Shown: positions 41,096 to 50,884, counted from the stretch's first letter. The stretch: 64,000 bases of DNA from Alkalimarinus alittae (GCF_026016465.1 NZ_CP100390.1:1650001-1714000), one strand, 5' to 3'. The notes: a model not told the origin generated them from the letters alone. A program made the numbers and translations.

Positions 41096-41341
41096 ATGGA
41101 AGACCAAGCGTTAGATGCTGATCAGGTGTTGGACGTCACAGGCCTGAATTGCCCAATGCCTTTACTCAAAGCTAAGCAGGCATTAAATATAATGGATGCA
41201 GGACAAACCTTGTTGGTTAAAGCCACCGACCCGGGTTCGGTAAGAGACTTTAAGTCATTCACCGATTTGAGTGCTAATCAATTGCTTAAAAGCGTAGAAA
41301 ATAATAACAGCTATTGTTATTTGATATTAAAAGGTGAATAG
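41096..41341 (+). CDS. TusA-like sulfur transfer protein
   Basis: The 81-residue SirA/TusA-fold protein has the active cysteine C19 in DVTGLNCPMPLLKAKQAL and a typical KATDPGSVRDFKSF block. TusA proteins relay persulfide sulfur for tRNA thiolation or cofactor synthesis. Members beside bepA and perM are widespread paralogues whose partner is uncertain, so I give no gene symbol. I chose the ATG at 41096, with AGGT six bases upstream; ATG 41081 and GTG 41078 lack a ribosome binding site. Confidence 0.87.
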   Translation: MEDQALDADQVLDVTGLNCPMPLLKAKQALNIMDAGQTLLVKATDPGSVRDFKSFTDLSANQLLKSVENNNSYCYLILKGE

Positions 41342-41384
41342 CTGTTTTTTAGAGATATATTAAAGGCCAATTAAAGGAGCCTGA

Positions 41385-42434
41385 ATGTTAAATATAGTGC
41401 GTTCGTGGGTAGAAAAGTATTTTTCAGATGAAGAGGCTGTTGTTCTCTTTATCTTATTAATCGCTGGTTTGGCGGTTGTTGTTTTAGTGGGTGGAATGTT
41501 AGCACCCGTTATCGCCAGTTTGGTGATAGCTTTCATTTTACAAGGACTTGTAAGTAAGTTGGTATCGCGAGGCCTTAATGAAACAGGCTCTATTTTAGCG
41601 GTCTACCTTTTATTTATTGGGTTGTTCTTCGTCTTTTTGTTTTTACTGCTGCCGCTCGTGCTTGGGCAAGTGACGTCGTTAGTTAAAGAGTTTCCTAGAA
41701 TGTTTACGGAGCTTCAAAGCTATATAAAGATTTTACCCCAAGAGTATCCGTCACTATTAAGTGAGAGCGCGGTTAATAACCTGTTTAATCAAGCCACCAC
41801 TGAAGCCGCAAAGTTTGGTCAGTGGGTTGTATCGTTCTCAATAGAAAGCTTTCCAGTATTTGTAACGGCATTGATATATATCGTGTTAGTGCCAATATTG
41901 GTGTTTTTCTTCCTTAAAGATAGAAAAGTTATTCTGAGCTCTCTAGCTGCGCTTTTGCCGACCGAAAAGAAACTAATGACTCGCGTGTGGCATGAAATGA
42001 ACTTGCAGTTCGCTAATTATGTTCGCGGTAAAGTAGTTGAGATTCTTATTGTGGGTGTGGCGACGTATGTGGCATTTGTATTTATGGGGCTAAACTACGC
42101 TGCTTTACTGGCTATTCTGGTTGGTTTGTCAGTGCTAGTGCCGTATATCGGGGCCGCTATCGTCACTATTCCGGTGGCTATGATTGCGTTGTTTCAGTGG
42201 GGATGGGGGTCTGATTTCTTCTACCTGATGCTTGTATATGGCGTGATACAGGCGCTAGATGGTAATGTCTTGGTGCCGTTACTTTTTTCTGAGGTAGTTA
42301 ATCTCCATCCCGTTGTTATCATTGTTTCTGTGCTGTTCTTTGGTGGGGTGTGGGGATTATGGGGTGTGTTTTTTGCGATCCCACTTGCGACATTGTTGAA
42401 AGCTGTGTTTACAGCATGGCCGGTGGCAAAGTAA
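41385..42434 (+). CDS. AI-2E family transporter (PerM-like)
   Basis: The 349-residue membrane protein has about seven to eight hydrophobic segments: pairs near 22-50 and 62-95, then 160-185, and a C-terminal cluster from 215. The family-specific VWHEMNLQFANYVRGKVVEILIVG and GLNYAALLAILVGLSVLVPYIGA blocks are present. The UPF0118/AI-2E exporter family includes the autoinducer exporter TqsA and PerM; the substrate here is unknown. It lies 43 bases after the tusA-like gene, with GGAGCC as ribosome binding site, and is probably cotranscribed. Confidence 0.9.
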   Translation: MLNIVRSWVEKYFSDEEAVVLFILLIAGLAVVVLVGGMLAPVIASLVIAFILQGLVSKLVSRGLNETGSILAVYLLFIGLFFVFLFLLLPLVLGQVTSLVKEFPRMFTELQSYIKILPQEYPSLLSESAVNNLFNQATTEAAKFGQWVVSFSIESFPVFVTALIYIVLVPILVFFFLKDRKVILSSLAALLPTEKKLMTRVWHEMNLQFANYVRGKVVEILIVGVATYVAFVFMGLNYAALLAILVGLSVLVPYIGAAIVTIPVAMIALFQWGWGSDFFYLMLVYGVIQALDGNVLVPLLFSEVVNLHPVVIIVSVLFFGGVWGLWGVFFAIPLATLLKAVFTAWPVAK

Positions 42435-42440
42435 AGGGGT

Positions 42441-42483
42441 TAATATTAAGCGCTTAAGCTGATGGCTTGAGCGCTTAATATAC
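42441..42483. terminator. Bidirectional terminator, long stem
   Basis: A 17-base stem with one G-U pair (42443-42459 with 42465-42481) surrounds a TGATG loop between two convergent genes. An AT-rich flank serves both directions. Confidence 0.75.
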
Positions 42484-42488
42484 AAATT

Positions 42489-43061
42489 TTAGTAACCTAG
42501 TATATCTTGCTTAAAGCCACTGCCAACAGGGTTTTCTCCAACCCATACTGATAGTAATGCATCAGCAAATTGCTTTCCGGGTACAATCCCTTTGTCGGTA
42601 CCGCCAATAATGACGTGGGTACCTTTGCCAGGAATATAGTCAATATTTACTTCATCCCCGCGCTTAAGTTTGCCTTCAAACATCGCAATGAATTGGTTGA
42701 TATTGGGTTCGAGTTCTTTTTGTTCTTCTACGCTAATATTGAGTACCAGTGCATCTTTAAGTGCTTGTGCTATTTTTCTAGCCGTCACTTTACGTAAAAG
42801 TACATGAAACAGCATGCGGCGATGTTCATCACTTTCGAGAATTTGGTTTTCATCGTGTGATGGGTTCTCAAGATATAGCCCCCCTACATAGGTGTTGATG
42901 ACCATGTATGTTTTTCTGAGTGCTGCACCGTTAAGACTTAGCTCTGCATCAGAAGCGTCTACTTTAATAATCTCTTCTAATTTGACATCGCTTATGCTTC
43001 TCGCATGTGACGCAAAGGGTATAAGTGTCAGAATCAACAAAAAACTACTTAATGCTCTCAT
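42489..43061 (-). CDS. Chalcone isomerase-like periplasmic protein
   Basis: The 190-residue product has a signal peptide (about 1-20, ending SHARS) and a chalcone-isomerase-like domain. LNGAALRKTYMVINTYVGGLYLE is followed by HVLLRKVTARKIAQALKDAL, GDEVNIDYIPGKGTHV and LLSVWVGENPVGSGFKQDILGY, the usual end of this family. Bacterial members lack flavonoid metabolism and have no settled function; some bind fatty acids. It is transcribed alone, convergent with the AI-2E permease. Confidence 0.85.
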   Translation of the reverse strand: MRALSSFLLILTLIPFASHARSISDVKLEEIIKVDASDAELSLNGAALRKTYMVINTYVGGLYLENPSHDENQILESDEHRRMLFHVLLRKVTARKIAQALKDALVLNISVEEQKELEPNINQFIAMFEGKLKRGDEVNIDYIPGKGTHVIIGGTDKGIVPGKQFADALLSVWVGENPVGSGFKQDILGY

Positions 43062-43373
43062 TTATGAACTTCCTTTTGTTTTTGTTGTTTGGGGCTTGGT
43101 TGTTACGTAAAAATTTGTGAACTGATGTGTCTATTTTTAAGTTTATGTTATTTAAAGACTGAAGTACCTGATAAAACGAAGAGATTGGCTAAATTGTGAG
43201 CACATTCAACAAATCAGGGTGATTTGATCGAGAATTGAGGCGGTGTTGACAAAGATTTACAATACAGCGGGCGTCTTTGAGCGCTATTCGCTTATTTAAT
43301 AGCGCTCATATTCAGGTGGTTAAAAGGGTGAAGATTCAACGGTGAAAAGGTTATAGCGGTTAGATGCTCGATA
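43062..43373. other. Gene-free stretch with a stem-loop
   Basis: No gene is visible in these 312 bases, which lie upstream of the chalcone isomerase-like gene and downstream of bcp. A perfect 10-base inverted repeat, GAGCGCTATT at 43279-43288 with AATAGCGCTC at 43298-43307, may be the bcp transcript end, although no T run follows on the minus strand. Confidence 0.5.
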
Positions 43374-43841
43374 TTAGAGGTTGCTAGCGGCATCAAGCAC
43401 TTCTTCTACGTGACCTTTAACTTTTACCTTTCGCCATTCTTTTTGAAGTACGCCGTTTGCGTCTATTAAAAAAGTACTGCGTTCAATCCCCATGTATTCT
43501 TTGCCGTAAAGCTTTTTGAGTTTTATGACATCAAATAATTTACACAACGTTTCATCAGGGTCTGAAATAAGCTCGAAAGGGAATTCATGCTTAGCTTTAA
43601 AGTTTGTGTGTACTTTAAGGCTGTCTCTAGATACGCCAAAAATAATTGTGTTTGCTGCAGTAAATGCATCTGAATGATCGCGGAAGTCCTGACCTTCAGT
43701 GGTGCACCCTGGTGTATTGTCTTTAGGGTAAAAATAGATAACGACGTTTTTTCCACTCAGGGAGTCAGGTGTAACGGTTGTATCGTTAGTGGCAGAAGAC
43801 TCAAACTGAGGAATCTTTTCGCCTACTTCTAGCTTAGACAT
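43374..43841 (-). CDS. bcp: Thioredoxin-dependent peroxiredoxin Bcp
   Basis: The 155-residue PrxQ/Bcp-type peroxiredoxin has the peroxidatic C46 in YPKDNTPGCTTEGQDFRD. The second cysteine five residues later in E. coli Bcp (C50) is a glutamine here, and the only other cysteine is in DETLCKLFD. The enzyme is therefore either a one-Cys type or uses a different resolving partner. I set the start at the ATG at 43841, which gives MSKLEVGEKIPQF as in relatives; the longer frame begins with a TTG without support. It reduces peroxides in the cytoplasm and follows gcvR on the same strand, as in related genomes. Confidence 0.92.
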   Translation of the reverse strand: MSKLEVGEKIPQFESSATNDTTVTPDSLSGKNVVIYFYPKDNTPGCTTEGQDFRDHSDAFTAANTIIFGVSRDSLKVHTNFKAKHEFPFELISDPDETLCKLFDVIKLKKLYGKEYMGIERSTFLIDANGVLQKEWRKVKVKGHVEEVLDAASNL

Positions 43842-43928
43842 ATTTATTACCGTATTAAATTTAGACGAAAAGGCCAAGTTTAAGCAGGGATAACATGGCC
43901 TGATGTATAGTGTTTATTGGGTTGCGTC

Positions 43929-44477
43929 TTAGTTGTTTCTTGCAGGCTCAATAGCGGCGTCGAGATTTAAATCATCACAGAACACCATAAACTCTTCTCT
44001 AAGAGTTGCAAGGTGAGTGTCTGAAGGAATGGTAATCGCCATGTTGAGATTGAACATCTGCGTCCCGGTATGAGGGGCGCTATAGGTACCTGTTTGAAGG
44101 TCATCTATATTAATGTTCTGCTTAGAAAAGAAGTTCGCTATTTCATGAACGATACCAGGGTTGTCGAGAGCCACAACGTTTGCAGTGTAACAAATAGCCG
44201 GTTTTGGTTGGCGTGGCTTAGTATGCTTAACGATAGTCGTAAGGTCGAGCTTTTTGGCGAGTGTAGGAATAATGTTCTCGAGCTTAGCAATATCATTCCA
44301 AGACCCTGATACCATCATAATGACGGCAAATTCGCCGCCTAAAACAGTCATGCGACTATCGATGATGTTACAACGATTTTCTGAGCTGGCCTTAGCAAGT
44401 TCGTTGACAATGCCTGGACGATCGCCACCAATCGCAGAAATGACTAAATGGTTCTCTTTATTGGATGTTGTGCTCAT
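43929..44477 (-). CDS. gcvR: Glycine cleavage system regulator GcvR-like (two ACT domains)
   Basis: The 182-residue protein contains two ACT domains. The first begins NHLVISAIGGDRPGIVNELAKA and the second NVVALDNPGIVHEIANFFSKQNIN; a THTGTQMFNLNM element follows. This matches GcvR, which in E. coli binds GcvA and represses glycine cleavage when glycine is low. Its position between bcp and dapA is conserved in pseudomonads and relatives, where its regulatory role is less studied. Confidence 0.88.
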   Translation of the reverse strand: MSTTSNKENHLVISAIGGDRPGIVNELAKASSENRCNIIDSRMTVLGGEFAVIMMVSGSWNDIAKLENIIPTLAKKLDLTTIVKHTKPRQPKPAICYTANVVALDNPGIVHEIANFFSKQNINIDDLQTGTYSAPHTGTQMFNLNMAITIPSDTHLATLREEFMVFCDDLNLDAAIEPARNN

Positions 44478-44868
44478 TTAAACGGTCCGATTTCCGAAAG
44501 TTAACGTAAACATAGAGAGGTTGTGTTTCTGAGTTGCAATTTAGTACCCATTTTCTTGTAGTCTAGTTGTGTTACATACAATTTTGATGAAAAGGGTGTG
44601 CCCTCGAATTTAATATATGTTCTGCTTAGTAAGGTTAGCTGTCAACCCCAGTTAAAGATTAAGCAATAGTAGGTTATCGACTGTTATATCGCATTATTAG
44701 GGCTGTGTTTTTTATAAAAAACTTATTACAGTATTATTATGTAGGTTTTATTTACTAATAATGCCGTTTAGTCGTGTTAATTCTATCTTCTACCCTTGTG
44801 TAACACAGGGGCGGCGATTAACATATCCCTTTTTACTTTGCACTAATTCCCCCTGCATGGAGAGATGT
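44478..44868. other. gcvR-dapA divergent intergenic region
   Basis: These 391 bases have no gene I can support. The start codon of dapA is placed at 44869, so an open frame upstream of it is leader. The region is AT-rich and includes a perfect 16-base palindrome (GTTTTTTATAAAAAAC, 44707-44722). It presumably holds both promoters. Confidence 0.5.
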
Positions 44869-45744
44869 ATGATTTCTGGCAGCCTTGTCGCGCTAGCTAC
44901 CCCAATGACCCCTGATGGAGCACTTGATTGGGAACGATTAGATGGGCTTGTAGATTTTCACGTCGAAAACGGTACCGATGCAATCGTTGCTGTTGGCACG
45001 ACCGGGGAATCAGCAACATTAAACCCTGATGAACATTGCGCCGTTATACGCCGTGTTGTCGACCGCGTAGCAGGTCGTATTTCTGTAATCGCCGGTACCG
45101 GTGCAAACTCCACAACAGAAGCGATTCACCTTACTCGCGAAGCAAAAAAGATAGGTGTTGATGCTTGCTTATTAGTCACGCCTTATTACAACAAGCCAAC
45201 GCAAGAAGGGTTGTACCTTCATTATAAAGCGGTTGCAGAAGCTGTTGATGTAGACCAGATTTTATATAATGTGCCCGGCAGAACAGCAGTTGATATGCTT
45301 AACGAAACCGTGGTGCGCTTAGCTGATATCCCAAATATTACGGGTGTAAAAGATGCGACAGGCAATTTAGCGCGAGGTAAAGAGTTGATAGAGCTTGTCG
45401 GTGACCGCATGGCGGTTTACTCAGGTGATGATGCGACGGCTGTTGAGTTAATTTTATTGGGCGCAAAAGGCAATATTTCTGTAACGGCTAACGTGCTGCC
45501 TAAAGATATGGCAGATATGTGTCGCTTGGCCTTAGAGGGCAAAGCAGATGAAGCCAGAGCGATAAATCAACGGTTGGAAGCGCTTAACAACAAACTTTTT
45601 GTTGAGGCCAATCCTATTCCAGTTAAGTGGGCTTTACAGCAGTTAGGGTTGATTCAAGATGGTATTAGACTGCCTCTAACACCGTTGAGCCCCGCTTATC
45701 ATCAAGATGTATTAGCCGCTTTAAAAAGCGCTGGTGCTTTGTGA
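44869..45744 (+). CDS. dapA: 4-hydroxy-tetrahydrodipicolinate synthase
   Basis: The 291-residue TIM-barrel protein has the Schiff-base lysine K161 in GVKDATGN, the proton-relay Y133 in YNVPGRTA, and the pyruvate-binding GTTGES loop at 43-48. These positions match the E. coli enzyme exactly when translation begins at the ATG at 44869, preceded by GGAGAG. Starts further upstream would add a 36-residue tail not seen in the family. It condenses pyruvate with aspartate semialdehyde, the first step to diaminopimelate and lysine. Confidence 0.96.
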   Translation: MISGSLVALATPMTPDGALDWERLDGLVDFHVENGTDAIVAVGTTGESATLNPDEHCAVIRRVVDRVAGRISVIAGTGANSTTEAIHLTREAKKIGVDACLLVTPYYNKPTQEGLYLHYKAVAEAVDVDQILYNVPGRTAVDMLNETVVRLADIPNITGVKDATGNLARGKELIELVGDRMAVYSGDDATAVELILLGAKGNISVTANVLPKDMADMCRLALEGKADEARAINQRLEALNNKLFVEANPIPVKWALQQLGLIQDGIRLPLTPLSPAYHQDVLAALKSAGAL

Positions 45745-45808
45745 TTCTGCAAAGAACATGTGTTTTTTCTGAATCGATTAATTAGCCCGTAAACAGACAG
45801 TGTATTTA

Positions 45809-46864
45809 ATGACTTTAATCAGACTAACTGCAGCAGTGTTGGTATTATCAACGCTAACTGCCTGCGGTATTGTGCGAGACCGATCCAACGATTACGTCAA
45901 TGCCGAGCATGGTGAAAATATCGTCATTCCGGATTGGTACAAGAGTAGCGATGTAAAAGCGCGCTATCCCATACCGCCGATTGAAAAGCGTACGAGCCTT
46001 CCAGAAAAATACATGTTGCCACCACCGCCAGATGCAACAATTACGATATTGACTGAAAACTATGTGATTGAAACATTAGATGATCAGTCTTGGCTGTTGG
46101 TTAACGAAACACCAGGGCGTATTTGGCCGTCTCTTGATCATTTTTGGGATGAAAACGGTGTAAAAGTCACCTTCGAAAACCCAAGGCTGGGGCTTATGCA
46201 AACAGAAGTGCTGGGTTCAAGCTTGCTATCCAAACAGTTGCTATCAAGAATCAACTTGGGTGGGGCGACGGCTGATCGACCGCTACTTATACAAGCTAAG
46301 TTAGGCCAGGGTGTAAAACGAAATACTACCGAGCTGCAAGTAAGAGTGTTGGACGTTAAAAAAGGGCCGCAAGCGTTTAAAGAGTGGTCAGGCTTGCCGG
46401 GACGTCAAGCGGCAGAACAGAAGCTTCTTGAGATTATCAGTTCATACCTTGAAAATAACCAGTCTTATCGAAGCTACTCGTTATTAGCCACAGATATTGG
46501 TGGTGCCTCAAAGGTTGCATTAATTACCGGTCAGAATGAGCGCCCTTATTTAAAGCTTGATCTTGCGTTTGATAGAGCCTGGAGTTCTGCAACTAAAGGA
46601 TTGAATGGCGCTAAAATTAAGATTGTCGACTTAAACAGAAGTGAAGGCATATTTTACTTAGATTATGGCCGAGAAGAAGAAAGTGATGGATGGTTCTCAG
46701 GGTTATTTTCTGGAGGGGATAGCGATCGCCCTGAATATAACTATGTGCTGAAGCTAATTGAAATTGAAGGCGGATATCAGTTAGTCGTCGATAAAAAAGA
46801 TGGCGAGATGACCCAGTTAGAAGAGATGGATATTCTTAGCTTGCTGCTTGATAATATATCCTAA
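45809..46864 (+). CDS. bamC: Outer membrane assembly lipoprotein BamC
   Basis: The 351-residue lipoprotein has a signal sequence with lipobox LTAC (C19 lipidated). A long unstructured N-terminal region (IVIPDWYKSSDVKARYPIPPI) of the kind that binds BamD follows, then two helix-grip domains (VNETPGRIWPSLDHFWDENG and RPYLKLDLAFDRAWSSATKGL). It is a subunit of the BAM beta-barrel assembly machine. The dapA-bamC-purC order is conserved in gammaproteobacteria. The start could also be a GTG three codons upstream; both have weak ribosome binding sites. Confidence 0.9.
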   Translation: MTLIRLTAAVLVLSTLTACGIVRDRSNDYVNAEHGENIVIPDWYKSSDVKARYPIPPIEKRTSLPEKYMLPPPPDATITILTENYVIETLDDQSWLLVNETPGRIWPSLDHFWDENGVKVTFENPRLGLMQTEVLGSSLLSKQLLSRINLGGATADRPLLIQAKLGQGVKRNTTELQVRVLDVKKGPQAFKEWSGLPGRQAAEQKLLEIISSYLENNQSYRSYSLLATDIGGASKVALITGQNERPYLKLDLAFDRAWSSATKGLNGAKIKIVDLNRSEGIFYLDYGREEESDGWFSGLFSGGDSDRPEYNYVLKLIEIEGGYQLVVDKKDGEMTQLEEMDILSLLLDNIS

Positions 46865-46945
46865 TTTAGCGTTTGTTATTAAATGCAGGGGCGCTTCAGG
46901 TGTTCCTGCAAAACACTGATTTTAAAATTTTGAGGCATTACTCCG

Positions 46946-47656
46946 ATGGAAAAGCGTGAAGAACTCTTTACTGGCAAGGCCAAGTCTGTATACAAAACTG
47001 ATAACCCAGACCGTTTTGTGCTGCTTTTCAGGGATGACACTTCAGCGTTTGATGGCGAGAAGATTGACCAATTAAACCGCAAAGGAATGGTTAATAATAA
47101 GTTCAACGCATTTATTATGACTAAACTAGAAGAAGCCGGCATACCGACTCATTTCGATCGGTTGTTATCTGACCAAGAGTGTTTAGTTAAAAAGTTGGAT
47201 ATGATTCCCGTTGAATGCGTGGTTAGAAATATTGCAGCAGGTAGCCTATGCCGCCGTTTGGGTGTAGAGGAGGGTATCGATTTGACGCCTCCAACGTTTG
47301 AACTGTTTTTAAAGAATGATGCGCTTCATGACCCGATGATTAACGAATACCACTGTCAGTCATTTGGTTGGGCAACAGAAGAGCAGTTGCAAGAAATGAA
47401 ACGTTTAACGTTTGAAGTTAATACCGTTCTAAAAGCACTGTTTGCTGATGCAGGTATGCTGCTAGTCGATTACAAACTTGAGTTCGGCGTTTGTAACGGC
47501 AAGATTGTTCTAGGTGACGAATTTAGCCCAGATGGATGCAGAATTTGGGATAAAGAAACACGTAATAAAATGGATAAAGATCGCTTTCGCCAAGGGTTGG
47601 GTAATGTTATTGAAACCTACGAAGAAGTCGGGCGACGTTTAGGCGTAGAGTTTTAA
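46946..47656 (+). CDS. purC: Phosphoribosylaminoimidazole-succinocarboxamide synthase
   Basis: The 236-residue SAICAR synthetase has [30 protein letters not shown] at the N-terminus, [22 protein letters not shown] in the centre and LVDYKLEFG and [12 protein letters not shown] for ATP and metal binding. It ligates aspartate to CAIR in purine synthesis. An ATG with GAGG upstream starts the gene 81 bases after bamC. Confidence 0.96.
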   Translation: MEKREELFTGKAKSVYKTDNPDRFVLLFRDDTSAFDGEKIDQLNRKGMVNNKFNAFIMTKLEEAGIPTHFDRLLSDQECLVKKLDMIPVECVVRNIAAGSLCRRLGVEEGIDLTPPTFELFLKNDALHDPMINEYHCQSFGWATEEQLQEMKRLTFEVNTVLKALFADAGMLLVDYKLEFGVCNGKIVLGDEFSPDGCRIWDKETRNKMDKDRFRQGLGNVIETYEEVGRRLGVEF

Positions 47657-47697
47657 GTCGATTAAAAAGCGAATAACAATAATTGCGGGAGAACGGA

Positions 47698-48450
47698 ATG
47701 AAATTGACTAAAATAGGGTTTTCAGTAATCGCGGCTTCGTTACTATCAACGACGGCTAATGCCGATGTATTAGGTATGTCTGCCTCGTTGTCTTATTGGT
47801 CTCCAGATACATCTGGAACCATTCAGTCTGGCGGCGGAAAAATTGATGTTGATAAAGATCTTGGCTTAGGCAGAGATGACTCAGCTATTTTTACGGCGGT
47901 ATTTGACCACCCCGTGCCAATTATTCCGAACTTCCGCTTTCAGTATTCAGATATGGATCAAGTCGTTTATTCGGTCAGCAACTTTGACTTTAAAGGCGAA
48001 ACATATGATGGCCGAATTCAAACTAGCTTAGATCTGACAAACTATGACTTCACGCTTTATTATGAAGTGCTAGATAACTGGGTGAATCTTGATGTCGGTT
48101 TGACCGCTAAAGTGTTTGATGGCTTATTGTTATTACGCGAACAAGATCCTGACCCGATTACAGGCAAATACAGCTCTAGCAAAACCGATATTGATGACAT
48201 TATTCCGATGCTTTATGGAAGTGCCGTTTTTGAACTGCCAATAACGTCTTTATCAGTAGGTGTAGAAGGTAGCGCTATTTCTATAGAAGATGACACTGTT
48301 TATGACCTCTTAGCTAAAGTACGCTACAGAGCGAGTTTTTTTGGTGTTGAAGCAGGCTATCGAGCAATGGGTGTAAAGACTGAAGTGAGCAGCATTAAAG
48401 TAGACGCTAGGTCTGATGGCCCTTATGTTAGCGCTATGCTAATTTTCTAG
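47698..48450 (+). CDS. Outer membrane beta-barrel protein (TIGR04219 type)
   Basis: The 250-residue product has a signal peptide (about 1-22, ending TANAD) and alternating strands through to a C-terminal phenylalanine (YVSAMLIF), the outer membrane barrel signature. GMSASLSYWSPDTSGTI and NFRFQYSDMD fit the TIGR04219 family of unknown function. The start is the ATG at 47698, with CGGGAGAA upstream; an earlier TTG lies in that site. It lies 41 bases after purC. Confidence 0.8.
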   Translation: MKLTKIGFSVIAASLLSTTANADVLGMSASLSYWSPDTSGTIQSGGGKIDVDKDLGLGRDDSAIFTAVFDHPVPIIPNFRFQYSDMDQVVYSVSNFDFKGETYDGRIQTSLDLTNYDFTLYYEVLDNWVNLDVGLTAKVFDGLLLLREQDPDPITGKYSSSKTDIDDIIPMLYGSAVFELPITSLSVGVEGSAISIEDDTVYDLLAKVRYRASFFGVEAGYRAMGVKTEVSSIKVDARSDGPYVSAMLIF

Positions 48451-48499
48451 TCGGTAGCTATCGTCCGAATATAACGTATTGCAGAAAAAGGAGTGTTTA

Positions 48500-49507
48500 G
48501 TGAGAGTTCTTGTTACAGGGACAGCAGGCTTTATAGGTTCTACGTTGGCTATTCAGCTACTAGAGCGTGGTGATGAGGTTATCGGCGTTGATAACCTAAA
48601 CGATTACTATGAAGTGGGCTTAAAAGAAGCTCGACTGGCAAGGTTAACGGTCTATCCTAACTTCACTGATATCCGTATGTCAGTCGAAGATAGAGAAGGG
48701 ATGGAAGAACTCTTTCAAAAATATAAACCTCAACGTGTCGTTCACTTAGCGGCACAGGCGGGTGTTAGATACTCACTAGAAAACCCCCACGCATACATAG
48801 ATTCAAATATTGTCGGATTTATGAATATACTCGAAGGCTGCAGACACCATAAGGTTGAGAACCTAGTGTATGCGTCTAGTAGTTCTGTTTATGGTGCTAA
48901 TGAGTCAATGCCTTTTTCTGTGCATGACAACGTCGATCACCCTGTCAGCCTTTATGCCGCCACTAAAAAAGCCAATGAGCTAATGGCTCATACTTATAGT
49001 CACTTGTACGGCGTACCGACCACCGGTCTTAGATTCTTTACAGTCTATGGTCCATGGGGGCGGCCTGATATGGCGCTGTTCTTATTTACAAAGAGCATTT
49101 TAGACGGCAAGCCAATTGACGTATTCAACTATGGCAACCACAGGCGCGATTTCACTTACATTGATGATATCGTTGAAGGTGTTTTGCGTACATTAGATCA
49201 AGTCGCCGCGCCGAACACCGAGTGGGATGGCCAAAACCCAGACCCAGGCACCAGCAAAGCCCCTTACCGTATCTATAACATCGGCAGTAACAACCCTTGC
49301 GAACTTCTTCGTTATATTGAAGTCATAGAAGACTGTTTAGGTAAGAAGGCAGAAAAGAACCTGCTTCCGTTACAGCCAGGCGATGTGCCAGATACCTACG
49401 CAAATGTAGATGACCTAATTCAAGACGTTGACTATAAACCATCAACACCACTCGAAGAAGGTATCGCTAAGTTTGTGGCTTGGTATCGCGAGTACTATAA
49501 CGTTTAA
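48500..49507 (+). CDS. NAD-dependent epimerase, UDP-glucuronate 4-epimerase type
   Basis: The 335-residue extended short-chain dehydrogenase has [10 protein letters not shown] at the N-terminus, [17 protein letters not shown] (catalytic YxxxK) and the [23 protein letters not shown] block typical of UDP-glucuronate epimerases (CapI/LspL group). The likely reaction is UDP-glucuronate to UDP-galacturonate, using the product of ugd encoded 24 kb away; this is inferred. I set the start at the GTG at 48500, with AAAAGGAG seven bases upstream. Confidence 0.87.
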   Translation: MRVLVTGTAGFIGSTLAIQLLERGDEVIGVDNLNDYYEVGLKEARLARLTVYPNFTDIRMSVEDREGMEELFQKYKPQRVVHLAAQAGVRYSLENPHAYIDSNIVGFMNILEGCRHHKVENLVYASSSSVYGANESMPFSVHDNVDHPVSLYAATKKANELMAHTYSHLYGVPTTGLRFFTVYGPWGRPDMALFLFTKSILDGKPIDVFNYGNHRRDFTYIDDIVEGVLRTLDQVAAPNTEWDGQNPDPGTSKAPYRIYNIGSNNPCELLRYIEVIEDCLGKKAEKNLLPLQPGDVPDTYANVDDLIQDVDYKPSTPLEEGIAKFVAWYREYYNV

Positions 49508-49548
49508 ATGTTATGCTTTGTGGTTGGTTAATGGCTTGATAAAGCGCG

Positions 49549-50154
49549 TTAGCCAACCACATCTAAAGTGCGCTTTCTAAACTTAACCCCAAGCGCATTC
49601 GCTAATGCTTCACAAGCCGCCACATCAACCCCTTCTAAGCCCTCTATTGCCGTCGCTGTTACGTCGCTAATATATTGAGGTGCCTCAGCTACAAACTCCA
49701 TCATACTGCGCCAAGAGTGCTCTAAGCCAGGTTTGCAATGATGGTTATAAACCGCTTCTGATTGCGCGTTCATAGAAATAGAAAGACTATCCACACACTT
49801 AGCTAGCTCAGGCAACACGTTTCTTTTATGCGCTAAATTCGCCAACCCATCAGTATTAACCCTCACGTTACCGCCTTTATGCTTAACCCATTGAGCCACT
49901 TCAATAAGCTCTTTAAGGCGAAGCGTCGGCTCCCCGAAACCACAAAACACTATTTCGTCGTAAGGGGTAGGGTCTTTGATCTCATCAATTACTGCTTGAG
50001 CAGAAGGCTTATGGTCAAGCGCCAGATCATAATCATGAACCTGCCAACTACCATTAAACTTAGGGCAAAAGACACATTTAAGCGTACATCTATTATTCAG
50101 ATTGATGTATAGAGAATCCCGAATAGGGTAAACGATAGTGGAGTGTTCGTTCAT
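49549..50154 (-). CDS. Radical SAM protein, TatD-associated type
   Basis: The 201-residue protein has the radical SAM cluster motif CTLKCVFC (C23, C27, C30) after an LNNRC lead-in, then FCGFGEPTLRLKEL and VRVNTDGLANL, which bind SAM. Short radical SAM proteins with this layout are known as TatD family-linked radical SAM proteins (TIGR04038). No tatD gene is adjacent here, so the name is by similarity only and the reaction is unknown. It is convergent with the epimerase gene and is the last core-like gene before the tRNA-anchored island. Confidence 0.8.
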   Translation of the reverse strand: MNEHSTIVYPIRDSLYINLNNRCTLKCVFCPKFNGSWQVHDYDLALDHKPSAQAVIDEIKDPTPYDEIVFCGFGEPTLRLKELIEVAQWVKHKGGNVRVNTDGLANLAHKRNVLPELAKCVDSLSISMNAQSEAVYNHHCKPGLEHSWRSMMEFVAEAPQYISDVTATAIEGLEGVDVAACEALANALGVKFRKRTLDVVG

Positions 50155-50290
50155 AATATAACTACAGGCATAAGAAGATAGAGTGTTAATTCTATCTATT
50201 TAACCGAACTAGACGTTTGACCCCTATCAATAGTGACCGCCAAGAAGGTTTTGGTGCGATAGATAAGTGCCAGAAAGCAGAATATTCCAC

Positions 50291-50319
50291 TTGATCAAGC
50301 AAAGTAACTTTGTTACATT
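50291..50319 (+). promoter_or_regulatory. Putative promoter of the tRNA-Val/tRNA-Thr genes
   Basis: TTGATC at 50291-50296 and TACATT at 50314-50319 have 17-base spacing and a GC-rich discriminator (ACGCCCC). The tRNA-Val gene begins 18 bases later. Confidence 0.5.
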
Positions 50320-50336
50320 ACGCCCCGCTGAACAAT

Positions 50337-50805
<469 letters not shown>

Positions 50806-50841
50806 ATGCAGAAGTCTATTCTGTATAAATCAGTCTTTTAA

Positions 50842-50859
50842 TGGTCTATAATTAGACCA
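50842..50859 (+). promoter_or_regulatory. Operator overlapping the -10 box of the first toxin-antitoxin operon
   Basis: The perfect inverted repeat TGGTCTA-TAAT-TAGACCA contains TATAAT at 50847-50852. It lies 26 bases before the antitoxin start codon. Autorepression by the antitoxin or the antitoxin-toxin complex is the usual arrangement and is inferred here. Confidence 0.7.
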
Positions 50860-50884
50860 AGCCCTTAAAGTATGAGGATACATT

